NCBI GenBank assembly: GCA_028701415.1
Contig: JAQVQU010000001.1
Coordinates: forward strand, 13,040 to 77,039
Source: Clostridia bacterium
GTDB lineage: Bacteria > Bacillota > Clostridia > Christensenellales > DTU072
Length of the DNA stretch: 64,000 nt
Direction of reading: 5' to 3'
This document shows positions 8,160-15,843 of this stretch, in pieces (positions within the stretch are counted from its first letter, which is position 1; the number at the start of each line of letters is the position of its first letter). The notes beneath the pieces are model-generated. The model was not told the origin of the DNA, searched no databases, and worked only from the letters and a program-made list of their open reading frames with translations. A program made the position numbers and the translations under genes.

Positions 8160-8675
8160 ATGGCTAAAAATAAAAAATTAGGGAAGAGGACGGATATTCG
8201 CCTATATATTTTAAAAAATCAGGCTAGCGAGCTTCTTTGGTATGGGAAACTTGAAACCACACTTGACAGAGCGAAATCAGTAAGAAGAATTGCGGAGAGA
8301 ATGATTACTTTGGCAGTTAATTCTTATGAAGACACAGTGAAGGTGTATAAGGATAAACTTAACCAAAAAGAAGAAACCATAAAAGTTGAATACCAGAATG
8401 ATGGGCCCAAAAAACTTGCAGCTCGTAGAAGAATTCTTGCAACCTTAAGAGATATACAAGAAATACAAGGTGAAAAAGAAAAGAAGGCGGACTATAAAGA
8501 AAGAACTGCTGAAATTACTCATCCTTTAGTTGAGAAGATTTTTCGTGAATATGCACCTAAATATGCTGCTAGAGCCAAAGAGAAGGGTACTTCTGGAGGA
8601 TATACTAGAATTATTAAACTAGGAGCTAGAAGAGGAGATGACGCTGAAATGTGTATCCTTGAACTAGTTGACTAA
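8160..8675 (+). CDS. rplQ: 50S ribosomal protein L17, long form
   Basis: 171 residues, against about 115-130 in most bacteria. The N-terminal half, LGKRTDIRLYILKNQASELL and RAKSVRRIAERMITLA, and the C-terminal GGYTRIIKLGARRGDDAEM are L17. Between them lies an insertion of roughly 50 residues (about 58-115) rich in Lys and Glu, with DGPKKLAARRRI. Long L17 proteins of this layout are known to me from several Clostridia, so this is a lineage trait rather than a fusion. Last gene of the operon, followed by a terminator. Confidence 0.95.
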   Translation: MAKNKKLGKRTDIRLYILKNQASELLWYGKLETTLDRAKSVRRIAERMITLAVNSYEDTVKVYKDKLNQKEETIKVEYQNDGPKKLAARRRILATLRDIQEIQGEKEKKADYKERTAEITHPLVEKIFREYAPKYAARAKEKGTSGGYTRIIKLGARRGDDAEMCILELVD

Positions 8676-8695
8676 ATGTTTCTAAGCTATAGTTT

Positions 8696-8723
8696 ACGCC
8701 GGCAAAATAGCCGGCGTTTTTTT
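8696..8723 (+). terminator. Rho-independent terminator of the alpha operon
   Basis: ACGCCGGC (8696-8703), loop AAAATA, GCCGGCGT (8710-8717), then a run of T to 8723. A perfect 8-bp GC-rich stem, 20 nt after the rplQ stop. Confidence 0.93.
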
Positions 8724-8739
8724 GTATGTAGTAACAAAA

Positions 8740-8769
8740 TTGACTTATTTGGGTTAGTTGTGATAATAT
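8740..8769 (+). promoter_or_regulatory. Promoter of coaX-hom
   Basis: TTGACT (8740-8745), 18-bp spacer, TAATAT (8764-8769). It lies between the terminator and coaX and places the transcript start near 8776, leaving room only for the GAGGG site at 8780-8784 and the ATG at 8790. Confidence 0.7.
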
Positions 8770-8789
8770 TCTCAGTAATGAGGGAAAAA

Positions 8790-9563
8790 ATGATACTTTT
8801 ACTAGATATAGGTAACTCTAATATAAAGATTGGTTTGCTCGAGAATGATGAGATAACGCACTCTTGGAGAATTGCTTCTGACCATAACAAAACAGCGGAT
8901 GAATTTGGTATGGTTTTTTACGACTTATTGATTAATGTAAAGAAGTCTTTTTCTGATGTAGAAGGAATTATTATTAGTTCAGTTGCCCCAGCTTTAAATT
9001 ACACTATTGAACATATGTGTGCTTATTATACGAAGATTAAACCGATTATGGTTTCAACAAAGCTTAATCTTGGAATACAGATAGGTTATACTTTCCCGGA
9101 CGAACTTGGGGCAGATAGAATTGTAAACTCTGTTGCTGCATATCATATTTATGGGGGCCCCTGTATGGTCGTTGATTTTGGAAGTGCGACAACATTTAAT
9201 ATTGTTTCAGATGATGGTATATTTCTTGGAGGGGCAATTGCTCCAGGAATTAAATCGAGTGCAGAGGCATTAACAAATACTGCGGCGAAACTTCCTAGAA
9301 TTGAATTATTCAAGCCTGAACAGATTATTGGGAGAACTACAGTTGCAAATATGCAGTCTGGTCTAATCTATGGATTCACGGGATTGGTTGAAGGCTTGAT
9401 AAAAGGTATGAAGGCCGAGAGCGGGTATGAAGAAGGACTAAAGGTAATAGCAACTGGGGGAATGAGTGAATTAGTAAACGATAATAAGCTTTTTGATAGA
9501 GTTGATAGAGCCCTTTCATTAAAAGGACTAAAGATATTATATAAGCTTAACAAAAGCATTTAA
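8790..9563 (+). CDS. coaX: Type III pantothenate kinase
   Basis: 257 residues from the ATG at 8790. It phosphorylates pantothenate in the first step of coenzyme A synthesis. MILLLDIGNSNIKIGLL is the N-terminal phosphate loop of the ASKHA fold; further signs are the loop GADRIVNSVAAYH, the DFGSATTFN motif, and GGAIAPGI. The frame is open upstream to 8676, but that part overlaps the terminator and promoter; the ATG at 8790 has an AGGG site at the right distance. hom follows after 17 nt. Confidence 0.93.
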   Translation: MILLLDIGNSNIKIGLLENDEITHSWRIASDHNKTADEFGMVFYDLLINVKKSFSDVEGIIISSVAPALNYTIEHMCAYYTKIKPIMVSTKLNLGIQIGYTFPDELGADRIVNSVAAYHIYGGPCMVVDFGSATTFNIVSDDGIFLGGAIAPGIKSSAEALTNTAAKLPRIELFKPEQIIGRTTVANMQSGLIYGFTGLVEGLIKGMKAESGYEEGLKVIATGGMSELVNDNKLFDRVDRALSLKGLKILYKLNKSI

Positions 9564-9580
9564 AATAACAGGAGATTTTT

Positions 9581-10855
9581 ATGAAGAAAGTAGGTGTGGC
9601 ACTTTTGGGCTTAGGAACAGTGGGTGGTGGAACATATCGTATTCTTACTGAGATGAGAGAGAAGATTAAAGCTACAGATGGCGTTGATATCGAAATTATA
9701 CACGTATTGGAGAGAAACCAAGACAGAATTAAAGAACTTGGAGTTGATCCCGCCATTGTATCGACTGACATTAAAAATGTTTTAGAGGATCCTAGAATTT
9801 CTATAGTTGCTGAATTTTTTGGAGGGATTGAACCTGCAAGGTCATTTCTGATTCAATCTCTTAAGGCTGGAAAAAGCATCGTAACTGCAAACAAGGAAAT
9901 GTTTTCAAAACACTGGTCTGAATTTGAATGTGCCGCGAAAGAAGGCAAAGCGGGAATTTACTTTGAAGCCACTTGTGTAGGAGGGGTTCCTATAATTAGG
10001 ACGTTAACCGCAAGTATGCAGGGGAATATAATACAATCTATACAAGGGATCGTTAATGGAACAACAAACTATATTCTTACTAAAATGGCAGATGAAGGTA
10101 AAAGTTACGATAGTGTTTTGAAAGAAGCACAACAACTAGGATATGCAGAAGCAAACCCATCTGCTGACGTTGATGGATTTGATAGTATGTATAAATTGTC
10201 AATTTTGTCAACATTGTGTTTCAACAAGAAGGTTCCCTTAAACAAGATATATCGCGAAGGTATTACTGGGATAGACAAAATTGATATAGAAAATGGTAAA
10301 AAGTTTGGATATACACTTAAGTTATTGGCAATTGGAAAGCTTAACGACGGTAAAATCGAAGCTCGGGTACACCCAGCTTTTATAGCTGATGAAAACCCTT
10401 TAGCGTCTGTAAAAGGTTCATTTAATGCGGTCCTCATTAATGGTGATAATGTTGGGGATATAATGTTATATGGAAGAGGGGCTGGTGATCTTCCTACAGG
10501 ATCAGCGATAGTATCGGATATTGTATATTGTGCCAGACAAGAGACTCATAAGCTCTCTTCTTTTGACAATAGACCTGAAGCAGTAAGCGATGAGGATTTT
10601 GAGAACGATTTTGAGTGTGAGTACTATGTCAGGATGAATGTCATGGATAAGCCTGGGGTTTTAGCAAAAATAGCCGCATCCTTTGGAAAGTATGATGTTT
10701 CCATAAATAGTGTGGAACAAATAGCTTCAAAAGGATCTGCGAATATAATTTTTATGATTCATATGACTCAAGAAAGTTACATAAACAAAGCAATTAAGGA
10801 TATTAAATCTCTACCCGAGGTTTTAGCAGTTAATTCAATGATTAGGGTTATTTAA
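9581..10855 (+). CDS. hom: Homoserine dehydrogenase with ACT domain
   Basis: 424 residues. It reduces aspartate semialdehyde to homoserine on the way to threonine and methionine. The Rossmann motif GLGTVGGGTYRIL is at residues 8-20, TANKEMFSKH lies in the cofactor region, and the catalytic domain carries NGTTNYILTKM and ADVDGFDSMYKLSILS. The last 75 residues, from YYVRMNVMDKPGVLAKIA, form an ACT domain that usually gives feedback inhibition by threonine. Probably one transcript with coaX. A terminator with a TTCG loop follows. Confidence 0.95.
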   Translation: MKKVGVALLGLGTVGGGTYRILTEMREKIKATDGVDIEIIHVLERNQDRIKELGVDPAIVSTDIKNVLEDPRISIVAEFFGGIEPARSFLIQSLKAGKSIVTANKEMFSKHWSEFECAAKEGKAGIYFEATCVGGVPIIRTLTASMQGNIIQSIQGIVNGTTNYILTKMADEGKSYDSVLKEAQQLGYAEANPSADVDGFDSMYKLSILSTLCFNKKVPLNKIYREGITGIDKIDIENGKKFGYTLKLLAIGKLNDGKIEARVHPAFIADENPLASVKGSFNAVLINGDNVGDIMLYGRGAGDLPTGSAIVSDIVYCARQETHKLSSFDNRPEAVSDEDFENDFECEYYVRMNVMDKPGVLAKIAASFGKYDVSINSVEQIASKGSANIIFMIHMTQESYINKAIKDIKSLPEVLAVNSMIRVI

Positions 10856-10896
10856 TTAGTCTTTTCAACATCAAACTATTTTTACGCTTATTTAAT

Positions 10897-10922
10897 AAAC
10901 AGGTATTTCGATACCTGTTTTT
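10897..10922 (+). terminator. Rho-independent terminator after hom
   Basis: AAACAGGTAT (10897-10906), TTCG tetraloop, ATACCTGTTT (10911-10920) and further T. Perfect 10-bp stem with a stable UUCG loop. Confidence 0.9.
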
Positions 10923-10929
10923 AATTTCA

Positions 10930-10958
10930 CACTATTTACACAAATATAGTGATATAAT
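10930..10958 (+). promoter_or_regulatory. Candidate promoter with dyad upstream of the beta-propeller gene
   Basis: TATAAT at 10953-10958 is a clear -10 box, but no good -35 box is seen. The -35 region instead carries the dyad CACTAT (10930-10935) / ATAGTG (10946-10951). This could be an operator or an activator site; both readings are inference. Confidence 0.4.
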
Positions 10959-10980
10959 TTTGATAAATGGGAGATGTGTT

Positions 10981-12897
10981 ATGAAAGGATTATACAAAAG
11001 CAATAATAATTTAGACAATGCAGATGAGTCTCAAATAATAAAAAAGAAAAAAATGAACAGAAAGACTAAAGTTTTTCTTATATCTGGAGTGGCATTAATT
11101 CTTGCCTCTGCTATAGTAGTGGGATGTCTTGCTGCATTTTTACCCAAAATTCCGATTCATGAACCTGAGCAATATTCTGTCGTACAGTTTTCAAGCAAGA
11201 ATGCTTTATTAGCGAGATTGGTTGCGGATGGACAGTCTTTTGATTCGATATTTGGAGGATGGCGATCTTCTTCATCTATGGATTTAGGAGCTCCAACCGC
11301 AAACATTGCAATGGACGATTCTGAACTAATAGATACCCAACACTCTTCAACAAATGTTCAAGTCGAAGGGCTTGATGAAGCAGATATAGTTAAGGTTGAT
11401 GGAAATTATATATACACATTAAGCAATAATGTGCTTCGAATAGTGGAAGTAGCTTCTGGCCAAATGGAGGTCGTTTGGACAAGCGATTTTAATGAGAACA
11501 ATTTCTATGCGGATGAAATTATGCTATACGAGAATGTGTTAGGAGTTCTAGGACGTTCATATACTGCTGATTCAGGAGAATTTCTTCCAGATTACTCAGA
11601 ACCTTCATCCGATGATTCAGGTGATTATTCGATTTATTTTTACGATTATAGTTCAAGTATGATTGCTATACGTTTATATGATATTACTGATAAATCATCA
11701 CCAATTCTAGTTAACGAGATTAAACAAAGTGGTTATTACAACACTGCTAGGTTGTCAGGAAGCACTTTATACTATGTAGCCCAGTATAACTATTACAACT
11801 ACGATGTGGGATCTATACTCCCTAAAGTGCAAAATTCAAGTGGCGAAGATATTGTAGAAATGGCTTTGGAAGATATATATTATATTGAGGGCCTTCCCCA
11901 AAATACATATACTACTGTTGGTAAAATTGATTTAAGTGGAACTATTTCACATGAATATAGTTCATTTATTGCCGGATCAGGGACAGTATATTTTTCAGGG
12001 AATAATATTTATCTATGCGACTATAATTATTATCCCCAGTTTGTGTCAAATGGTTTTGTTTCCATTAGGGACGATTCTGTGTCAGGAACAACACGAATAG
12101 TAAAAATTCAAGCAGATAACCTTGAAATTAGTGCTGTAGGGGAAGTCGAAGGTATTGTTAGTGACAGGTATTGGTTGGATGAATTTCAAGGAAATTTAAG
12201 GATTGCTACTGTCTCTGGCTGGAACCAATATTCGAATGTTTTTGTTTTAAATAATAATCTTGAAGAGATTGGGAAAATTACCGGAATCGCACCAGGAGAA
12301 TCAATTTATTCTGTTAGGTTTACTGGAGAAACTGGATCGATGGTCACATTTAGACAAGTTGATCCCTTGTTTCTTTTGGATTTATCTAATCCATTTAATC
12401 CTAGTATATCTGAAGGATTGAAAAAGGAGGGAGTATCTTATTATCTTCACCCAATTTCAGGCACAGATTTTACGATAGGACTTGGTCGAGAAACTGATGA
12501 AAACGGATTTTCACAAGGTATAGAAATTGTACTTTTTGATTACAGCGGAGAGGAAGCAGAAATTGTAGGCGCCCCAATTTTTGTAGGTGAGGACTTATAT
12601 GCTTATTCAGAGGCTTTATATAATCCTAGGGCAATTTTGTATGATAAAGAAAAGAATATATTCGCTTTTTCAGCTGATTATATGGCTGATTCTTATAATT
12701 ACAATTATTCTAATGGGTATTTTATTATAGGATTCTCTGAAGGAGAGTTAGAGATTAGAAAAGAAATTCAACATAATGGAAGTTCTATCAATAGGGCTGT
12801 AATTGTAGGGGATTATTTGTACGTTATTTCTTCAGCCAAAATTACTTCACATTCTATATCTGAAAATGTAATTGGGGATGTTTTTTCTACTCTTTAA
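10981..12897 (+). CDS. Membrane-anchored beta-propeller domain protein
   Basis: 638 residues from the ATG at 10981, which has GGGAG 7 nt upstream; an ATG 7 codons earlier lacks a site. A lysine-rich cytoplasmic part precedes one membrane segment (about residues 31-53). It ends in a lipobox-like VVGC at Cys49, but the residues after it stay hydrophobic, so a signal anchor is more likely. The extracellular part opens with TNVQVEGLDEADIVKVDGNYIY, the signature of the secreted beta-propeller family (Pfam Beta_propel), with repeated aromatic blades to the end. The function of the family is unknown to me. Single gene between two terminators. Confidence 0.82.
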   Translation: MKGLYKSNNNLDNADESQIIKKKKMNRKTKVFLISGVALILASAIVVGCLAAFLPKIPIHEPEQYSVVQFSSKNALLARLVADGQSFDSIFGGWRSSSSMDLGAPTANIAMDDSELIDTQHSSTNVQVEGLDEADIVKVDGNYIYTLSNNVLRIVEVASGQMEVVWTSDFNENNFYADEIMLYENVLGVLGRSYTADSGEFLPDYSEPSSDDSGDYSIYFYDYSSSMIAIRLYDITDKSSPILVNEIKQSGYYNTARLSGSTLYYVAQYNYYNYDVGSILPKVQNSSGEDIVEMALEDIYYIEGLPQNTYTTVGKIDLSGTISHEYSSFIAGSGTVYFSGNNIYLCDYNYYPQFVSNGFVSIRDDSVSGTTRIVKIQADNLEISAVGEVEGIVSDRYWLDEFQGNLRIATVSGWNQYSNVFVLNNNLEEIGKITGIAPGESIYSVRFTGETGSMVTFRQVDPLFLLDLSNPFNPSISEGLKKEGVSYYLHPISGTDFTIGLGRETDENGFSQGIEIVLFDYSGEEAEIVGAPIFVGEDLYAYSEALYNPRAILYDKEKNIFAFSADYMADSYNYNYSNGYFIIGFSEGELEIRKEIQHNGSSINRAVIVGDYLYVISSAKITSHSISENVIGDVFSTL

Positions 12898-12949
12898 AAA
12901 ATATGAGCTTAAAGTAAAGTAGGGATGAATTTCTATAATATAACCAAGG

Positions 12950-12977
12950 AAAAACCTGATTAACTATTAGGTTTTTT
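12950..12977 (+). terminator. Rho-independent terminator after the beta-propeller gene
   Basis: AAAAACCT (12950-12957) and AGGTTTTT (12969-12976) form an AT-rich 8-bp stem that ends in a T run. Confidence 0.75.
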
Positions 12978-12995
12978 CTTGTAAATGCCGTAGCG

Positions 12996-13024
12996 TTGAC
13001 TGAAAATATGGGGGATGATATAAT
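12996..13024 (+). promoter_or_regulatory. Consensus promoter giving a leaderless transcript
   Basis: TTGACT (12996-13001), 17-bp spacer, TATAAT (13019-13024). The ATG of the next gene is at 13031, about where the transcript should begin. The only G-rich stretch, GGGGG near 13010, lies upstream of the -10 box, so it cannot serve as a ribosome binding site of this transcript. Confidence 0.7.
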
Positions 13025-13030
13025 AAGAAA

Positions 13031-13432
13031 ATGGATAAAAAAGCTTTTTCTTTATTAAGTGTTTTTGTGGAAGCATCAAAGGATGGTGAATATGTGGTTT
13101 TTGAAAAGAAGGACCTCATTGAGTCAATCAGCGGATATAATGAAGGGGGATTAGAAGAACTAGATTCAGCAATAAAATACCTTGAGTTAAAAAAACTTAT
13201 CGATATAAAAATCTCAGATTCTATAAATATTGCAGTAAAACCAACTCCAGATGCATATATTTTTGTAGAACTTGAGCAAAAAAGTGTAAAAAGAAAGAAC
13301 CAAGCAATACCTAGTATCTTTCCGTCAATCTCAAACAAGAAGATAATACTTTTTCTGCTTTTTAGTGGAATTATTGGTGGAATTGTAGCTGGCATAATTA
13401 TTATAATTGCTCAGACCTTTTTGTTGAAATAA
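13031..13432 (+). CDS. Small tail-anchored protein, winged-helix-like N-terminus (first of pair)
   Basis: 133 residues, not recognised as a named family. Residues 1-80 look like a compact winged-helix fold (helices at about 3-18 and 26-50, then a beta hairpin). Residues 81-100 are basic and polar. Residues 105-131 form one strongly hydrophobic segment ending in LLK, so the protein should sit in the membrane by its C-terminus with the N-terminal domain in the cytoplasm. The start appears leaderless. The stop overlaps the next gene (TAATG). Function unknown; a membrane-tethered regulator is a guess. Confidence 0.7.
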   Translation: MDKKAFSLLSVFVEASKDGEYVVFEKKDLIESISGYNEGGLEELDSAIKYLELKKLIDIKISDSINIAVKPTPDAYIFVELEQKSVKRKNQAIPSIFPSISNKKIILFLLFSGIIGGIVAGIIIIIAQTFLLK

Positions 13433-13797
13433 TGATATTAAGTAAAAAAGAAAAAATATTAATGGAATCGATTTATAACGCTTCTGTAAACTCTGGCCAG
13501 TGTATTTTGACACCTACAGATATTTTGAAAATTATCCCATATAAATATGATTTTAGAGAAGAGGACATAGAAAAAACTATGGAAGCTTTAAAAATTGAAG
13601 GTTATTTTGAGTATGACAGGGCTTTCAAAAAGAACGAAATGGTTTATTGTATAGTATTAAAAGATAAGGGGAAATCATATTTACGAGATAAAAAAACAGC
13701 AAAAAAGAATTTGTACATTAAAATCGCGGTTACTGTTTTGTGCGCTGCATTAGGTTATCTTATTAGGGTTATTATTGGGGCTATCATAGGGAAGTAG
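13432..13797 (+). CDS. Small tail-anchored protein, winged-helix-like N-terminus (second of pair)
   Basis: 121 residues with the same layout as its upstream neighbour. The N-terminal winged-helix-like part carries EDIEKTMEALKIEGYFEYDRAF and a wing-like strand pair ending in YCIVLKDKGKSYL. A lysine-rich linker follows, then a C-terminal membrane segment (about residues 98-119). The second half of the first domain resembles the wing of MarR/PadR-type proteins. Start by overlap with the preceding stop, so the two are made together and may act as a pair. uvrB follows after 38 nt on the same strand. Confidence 0.7.
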   Translation: MILSKKEKILMESIYNASVNSGQCILTPTDILKIIPYKYDFREEDIEKTMEALKIEGYFEYDRAFKKNEMVYCIVLKDKGKSYLRDKKTAKKNLYIKIAVTVLCAALGYLIRVIIGAIIGK

Positions 13798-13835
13798 CGC
13801 ATCATCCAGAATTTATAGAGTATTCCCGATATAAT

Positions 13836-15800
13836 ATGGAAAAATTGAATAAATTTAAAATTACTGCTGATTATTCTCCTTGTGGGGATCAAATCGAGGC
13901 TATAGATATATTAACAAAAGGAATACTTGCAGGAGAGGAGATGCAAGTTCTGCTTGGTGTAACTGGAAGTGGCAAGACATTTACTATGGCAAATGTAATC
14001 CAAAATGTTCAAAAACCAACATTGGTAATGGCGCATAATAAGACCCTAGCCGCTCAACTATGTAATGAATTTAGGGAGCTTTTTCCCAACAATAGAGTAG
14101 AATATTTTGTTTCATATTATGACTATTATCAACCTGAGGCATATATACCAAGAAGTGATACTTACATAGAAAAAGAAATTCAGCTTAACGATGAAATTGA
14201 TAAATTGAGACACAGTGCGACCTCATCTTTAGGAGAAAGGTCGGATGTAATAGTGGTTGCTTCAGTTTCGTGTATTTATGGACTTGGAGCCCCTGAAACA
14301 TATTTTAAGAATGTTATCTCACTAAGGAAAGGAGAGCATTATAATAGAGAAGATATTATTGATAAGTTAATTCTGAATCAATACAAAAGAAATGATATTG
14401 ACTTTGTCAGAGCAACTTTTCGTGTCAAGGGGGATGTGATTGAAATATTCCCTTCAGGGTCAAGCAACATCTGTCTAAGAGTAGATTTCTTCGATGATCT
14501 TATTGAAGATATATATGAGTTTGACCCAACGACAAGAAAAATACTGAATACTTTGTCCCATGCAGCGATTTTTCCTGCCTCACACTATGTCGTTGGGGAT
14601 TCAAATCTCGATAATACACTCGAAATAATCAAAAATGATATGGTTGTCCAAGAAAGACTTTTTTTGAGCCAGGGAAAGCTTATTGAAGCACAAAGAATAA
14701 GGGAAAGAGTATCTTATAATTTGGAAATGATAAAAGAAATAGGGTATTGCTCAGGAATAGAAAATTATTCCAGGTACTTTGATGGAAGAAAGCCTGGTGA
14801 ACCTCCATTTACCCTAATAGATTACTTTCCAAAAGATTTTCTTCTATTTATTGATGAAAGTCATATGACCCTTCCTCAAATAAGAGGGATGTATAATGGT
14901 GATAGGGCAAGAAAGACAAATTTAGTTGAATATGGATTTAGACTTCCTGCGGCTTATGATAACAGACCTTTAAATTTTCAAGAGTTTAAGAAAAAAGTTA
15001 ATCAAGTTATTTGTGTTTCGGCAACTCCAGCGGAATATGAATTGAAAAATTCATCAATAATAGCTGAACAATTAATTAGACCAACAGGTTTAGTAGACCC
15101 TGAAATATTTGTTCGAAAAACAGAAGGTCAAATTGATAACATAATCTCGGAAATAAGCAAGGCAATTGAAAAAAAAGGAAGGGTACTAATAACAACATTA
15201 ACTAAAAAAATGGCAGAAAACTTGACAAATTATCTTAAAGAAAATGGAATAAAAGTTGATTATATGCATAGCGATATTGATACTCTTGATAGAATAGAGA
15301 TTATTACCAAACTTAGAAAGGGAGACATTGATGTGATTGTTGGAATTAATTTATTAAGGGAAGGACTTGATATTCCAGAGGTAAACCTAGTAGCAATATT
15401 AGATGCTGATAAAGAAGGTTTTTTGAGATCAAAATCTTCCTTAATTCAGACAATTGGACGTGCGGCAAGAAATAAAGAGGCAAAAGTAATTATGTATGCG
15501 GATAAGATAACGGATAGTATTAAAGAAGCTATCGCTGAGACAAACAGAAGAAGAGAAAAGCAGAGAGACTATAATTTGAAAAATAATATTGAACCAAAAA
15601 CTATCATAAAACCTATAAAAAATACTCTAATAATTTCGAAAAAAACAGAAAAAAATAAGAACACTATGTCGAAAAAAGAGATTAATTCAGAGATTGAGAG
15701 ATTGTACGGTTTAATGGCTGTTTCCACCGCTACTTATGATTTTGAAACTGCAATAATATTGAGAGACAGGATTTCAGAGCTTAAGAAATTTAAAGGATAA
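13836..15800 (+). CDS. uvrB: Excinuclease ABC subunit UvrB
   Basis: 654 residues. UvrB verifies DNA damage in nucleotide excision repair together with UvrA and UvrC. The Walker A motif is GVTGSGKTFTMANVI (residues 41-55), the damage-probing beta hairpin carries YYDYYQPEAYIPRSDTYIEKE, the DEAD-like box is FIDESHMT, and helicase motif VI ends QTIGRAARN. The C-terminal UVR domain binds UvrC. No Shine-Dalgarno site is visible; TATAAT abuts the ATG (13830-13835), so the start or the promoter is unusual. uvrA follows after 43 nt. Confidence 0.95.
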   Translation: MEKLNKFKITADYSPCGDQIEAIDILTKGILAGEEMQVLLGVTGSGKTFTMANVIQNVQKPTLVMAHNKTLAAQLCNEFRELFPNNRVEYFVSYYDYYQPEAYIPRSDTYIEKEIQLNDEIDKLRHSATSSLGERSDVIVVASVSCIYGLGAPETYFKNVISLRKGEHYNREDIIDKLILNQYKRNDIDFVRATFRVKGDVIEIFPSGSSNICLRVDFFDDLIEDIYEFDPTTRKILNTLSHAAIFPASHYVVGDSNLDNTLEIIKNDMVVQERLFLSQGKLIEAQRIRERVSYNLEMIKEIGYCSGIENYSRYFDGRKPGEPPFTLIDYFPKDFLLFIDESHMTLPQIRGMYNGDRARKTNLVEYGFRLPAAYDNRPLNFQEFKKKVNQVICVSATPAEYELKNSSIIAEQLIRPTGLVDPEIFVRKTEGQIDNIISEISKAIEKKGRVLITTLTKKMAENLTNYLKENGIKVDYMHSDIDTLDRIEIITKLRKGDIDVIVGINLLREGLDIPEVNLVAILDADKEGFLRSKSSLIQTIGRAARNKEAKVIMYADKITDSIKEAIAETNRRREKQRDYNLKNNIEPKTIIKPIKNTLIISKKTEKNKNTMSKKEINSEIERLYGLMAVSTATYDFETAIILRDRISELKKFKG

Positions 15801-15843
15801 ATTAAAGGATTTGGATAAATGACCTACTAATGGAGGAAGTTGA

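Noticed and set aside
8676..8789. Upstream extension of the coaX reading frame
   Set aside because: It runs through the rplQ terminator and the coaX promoter and has no ribosome site; the ATG at 8790 has one.
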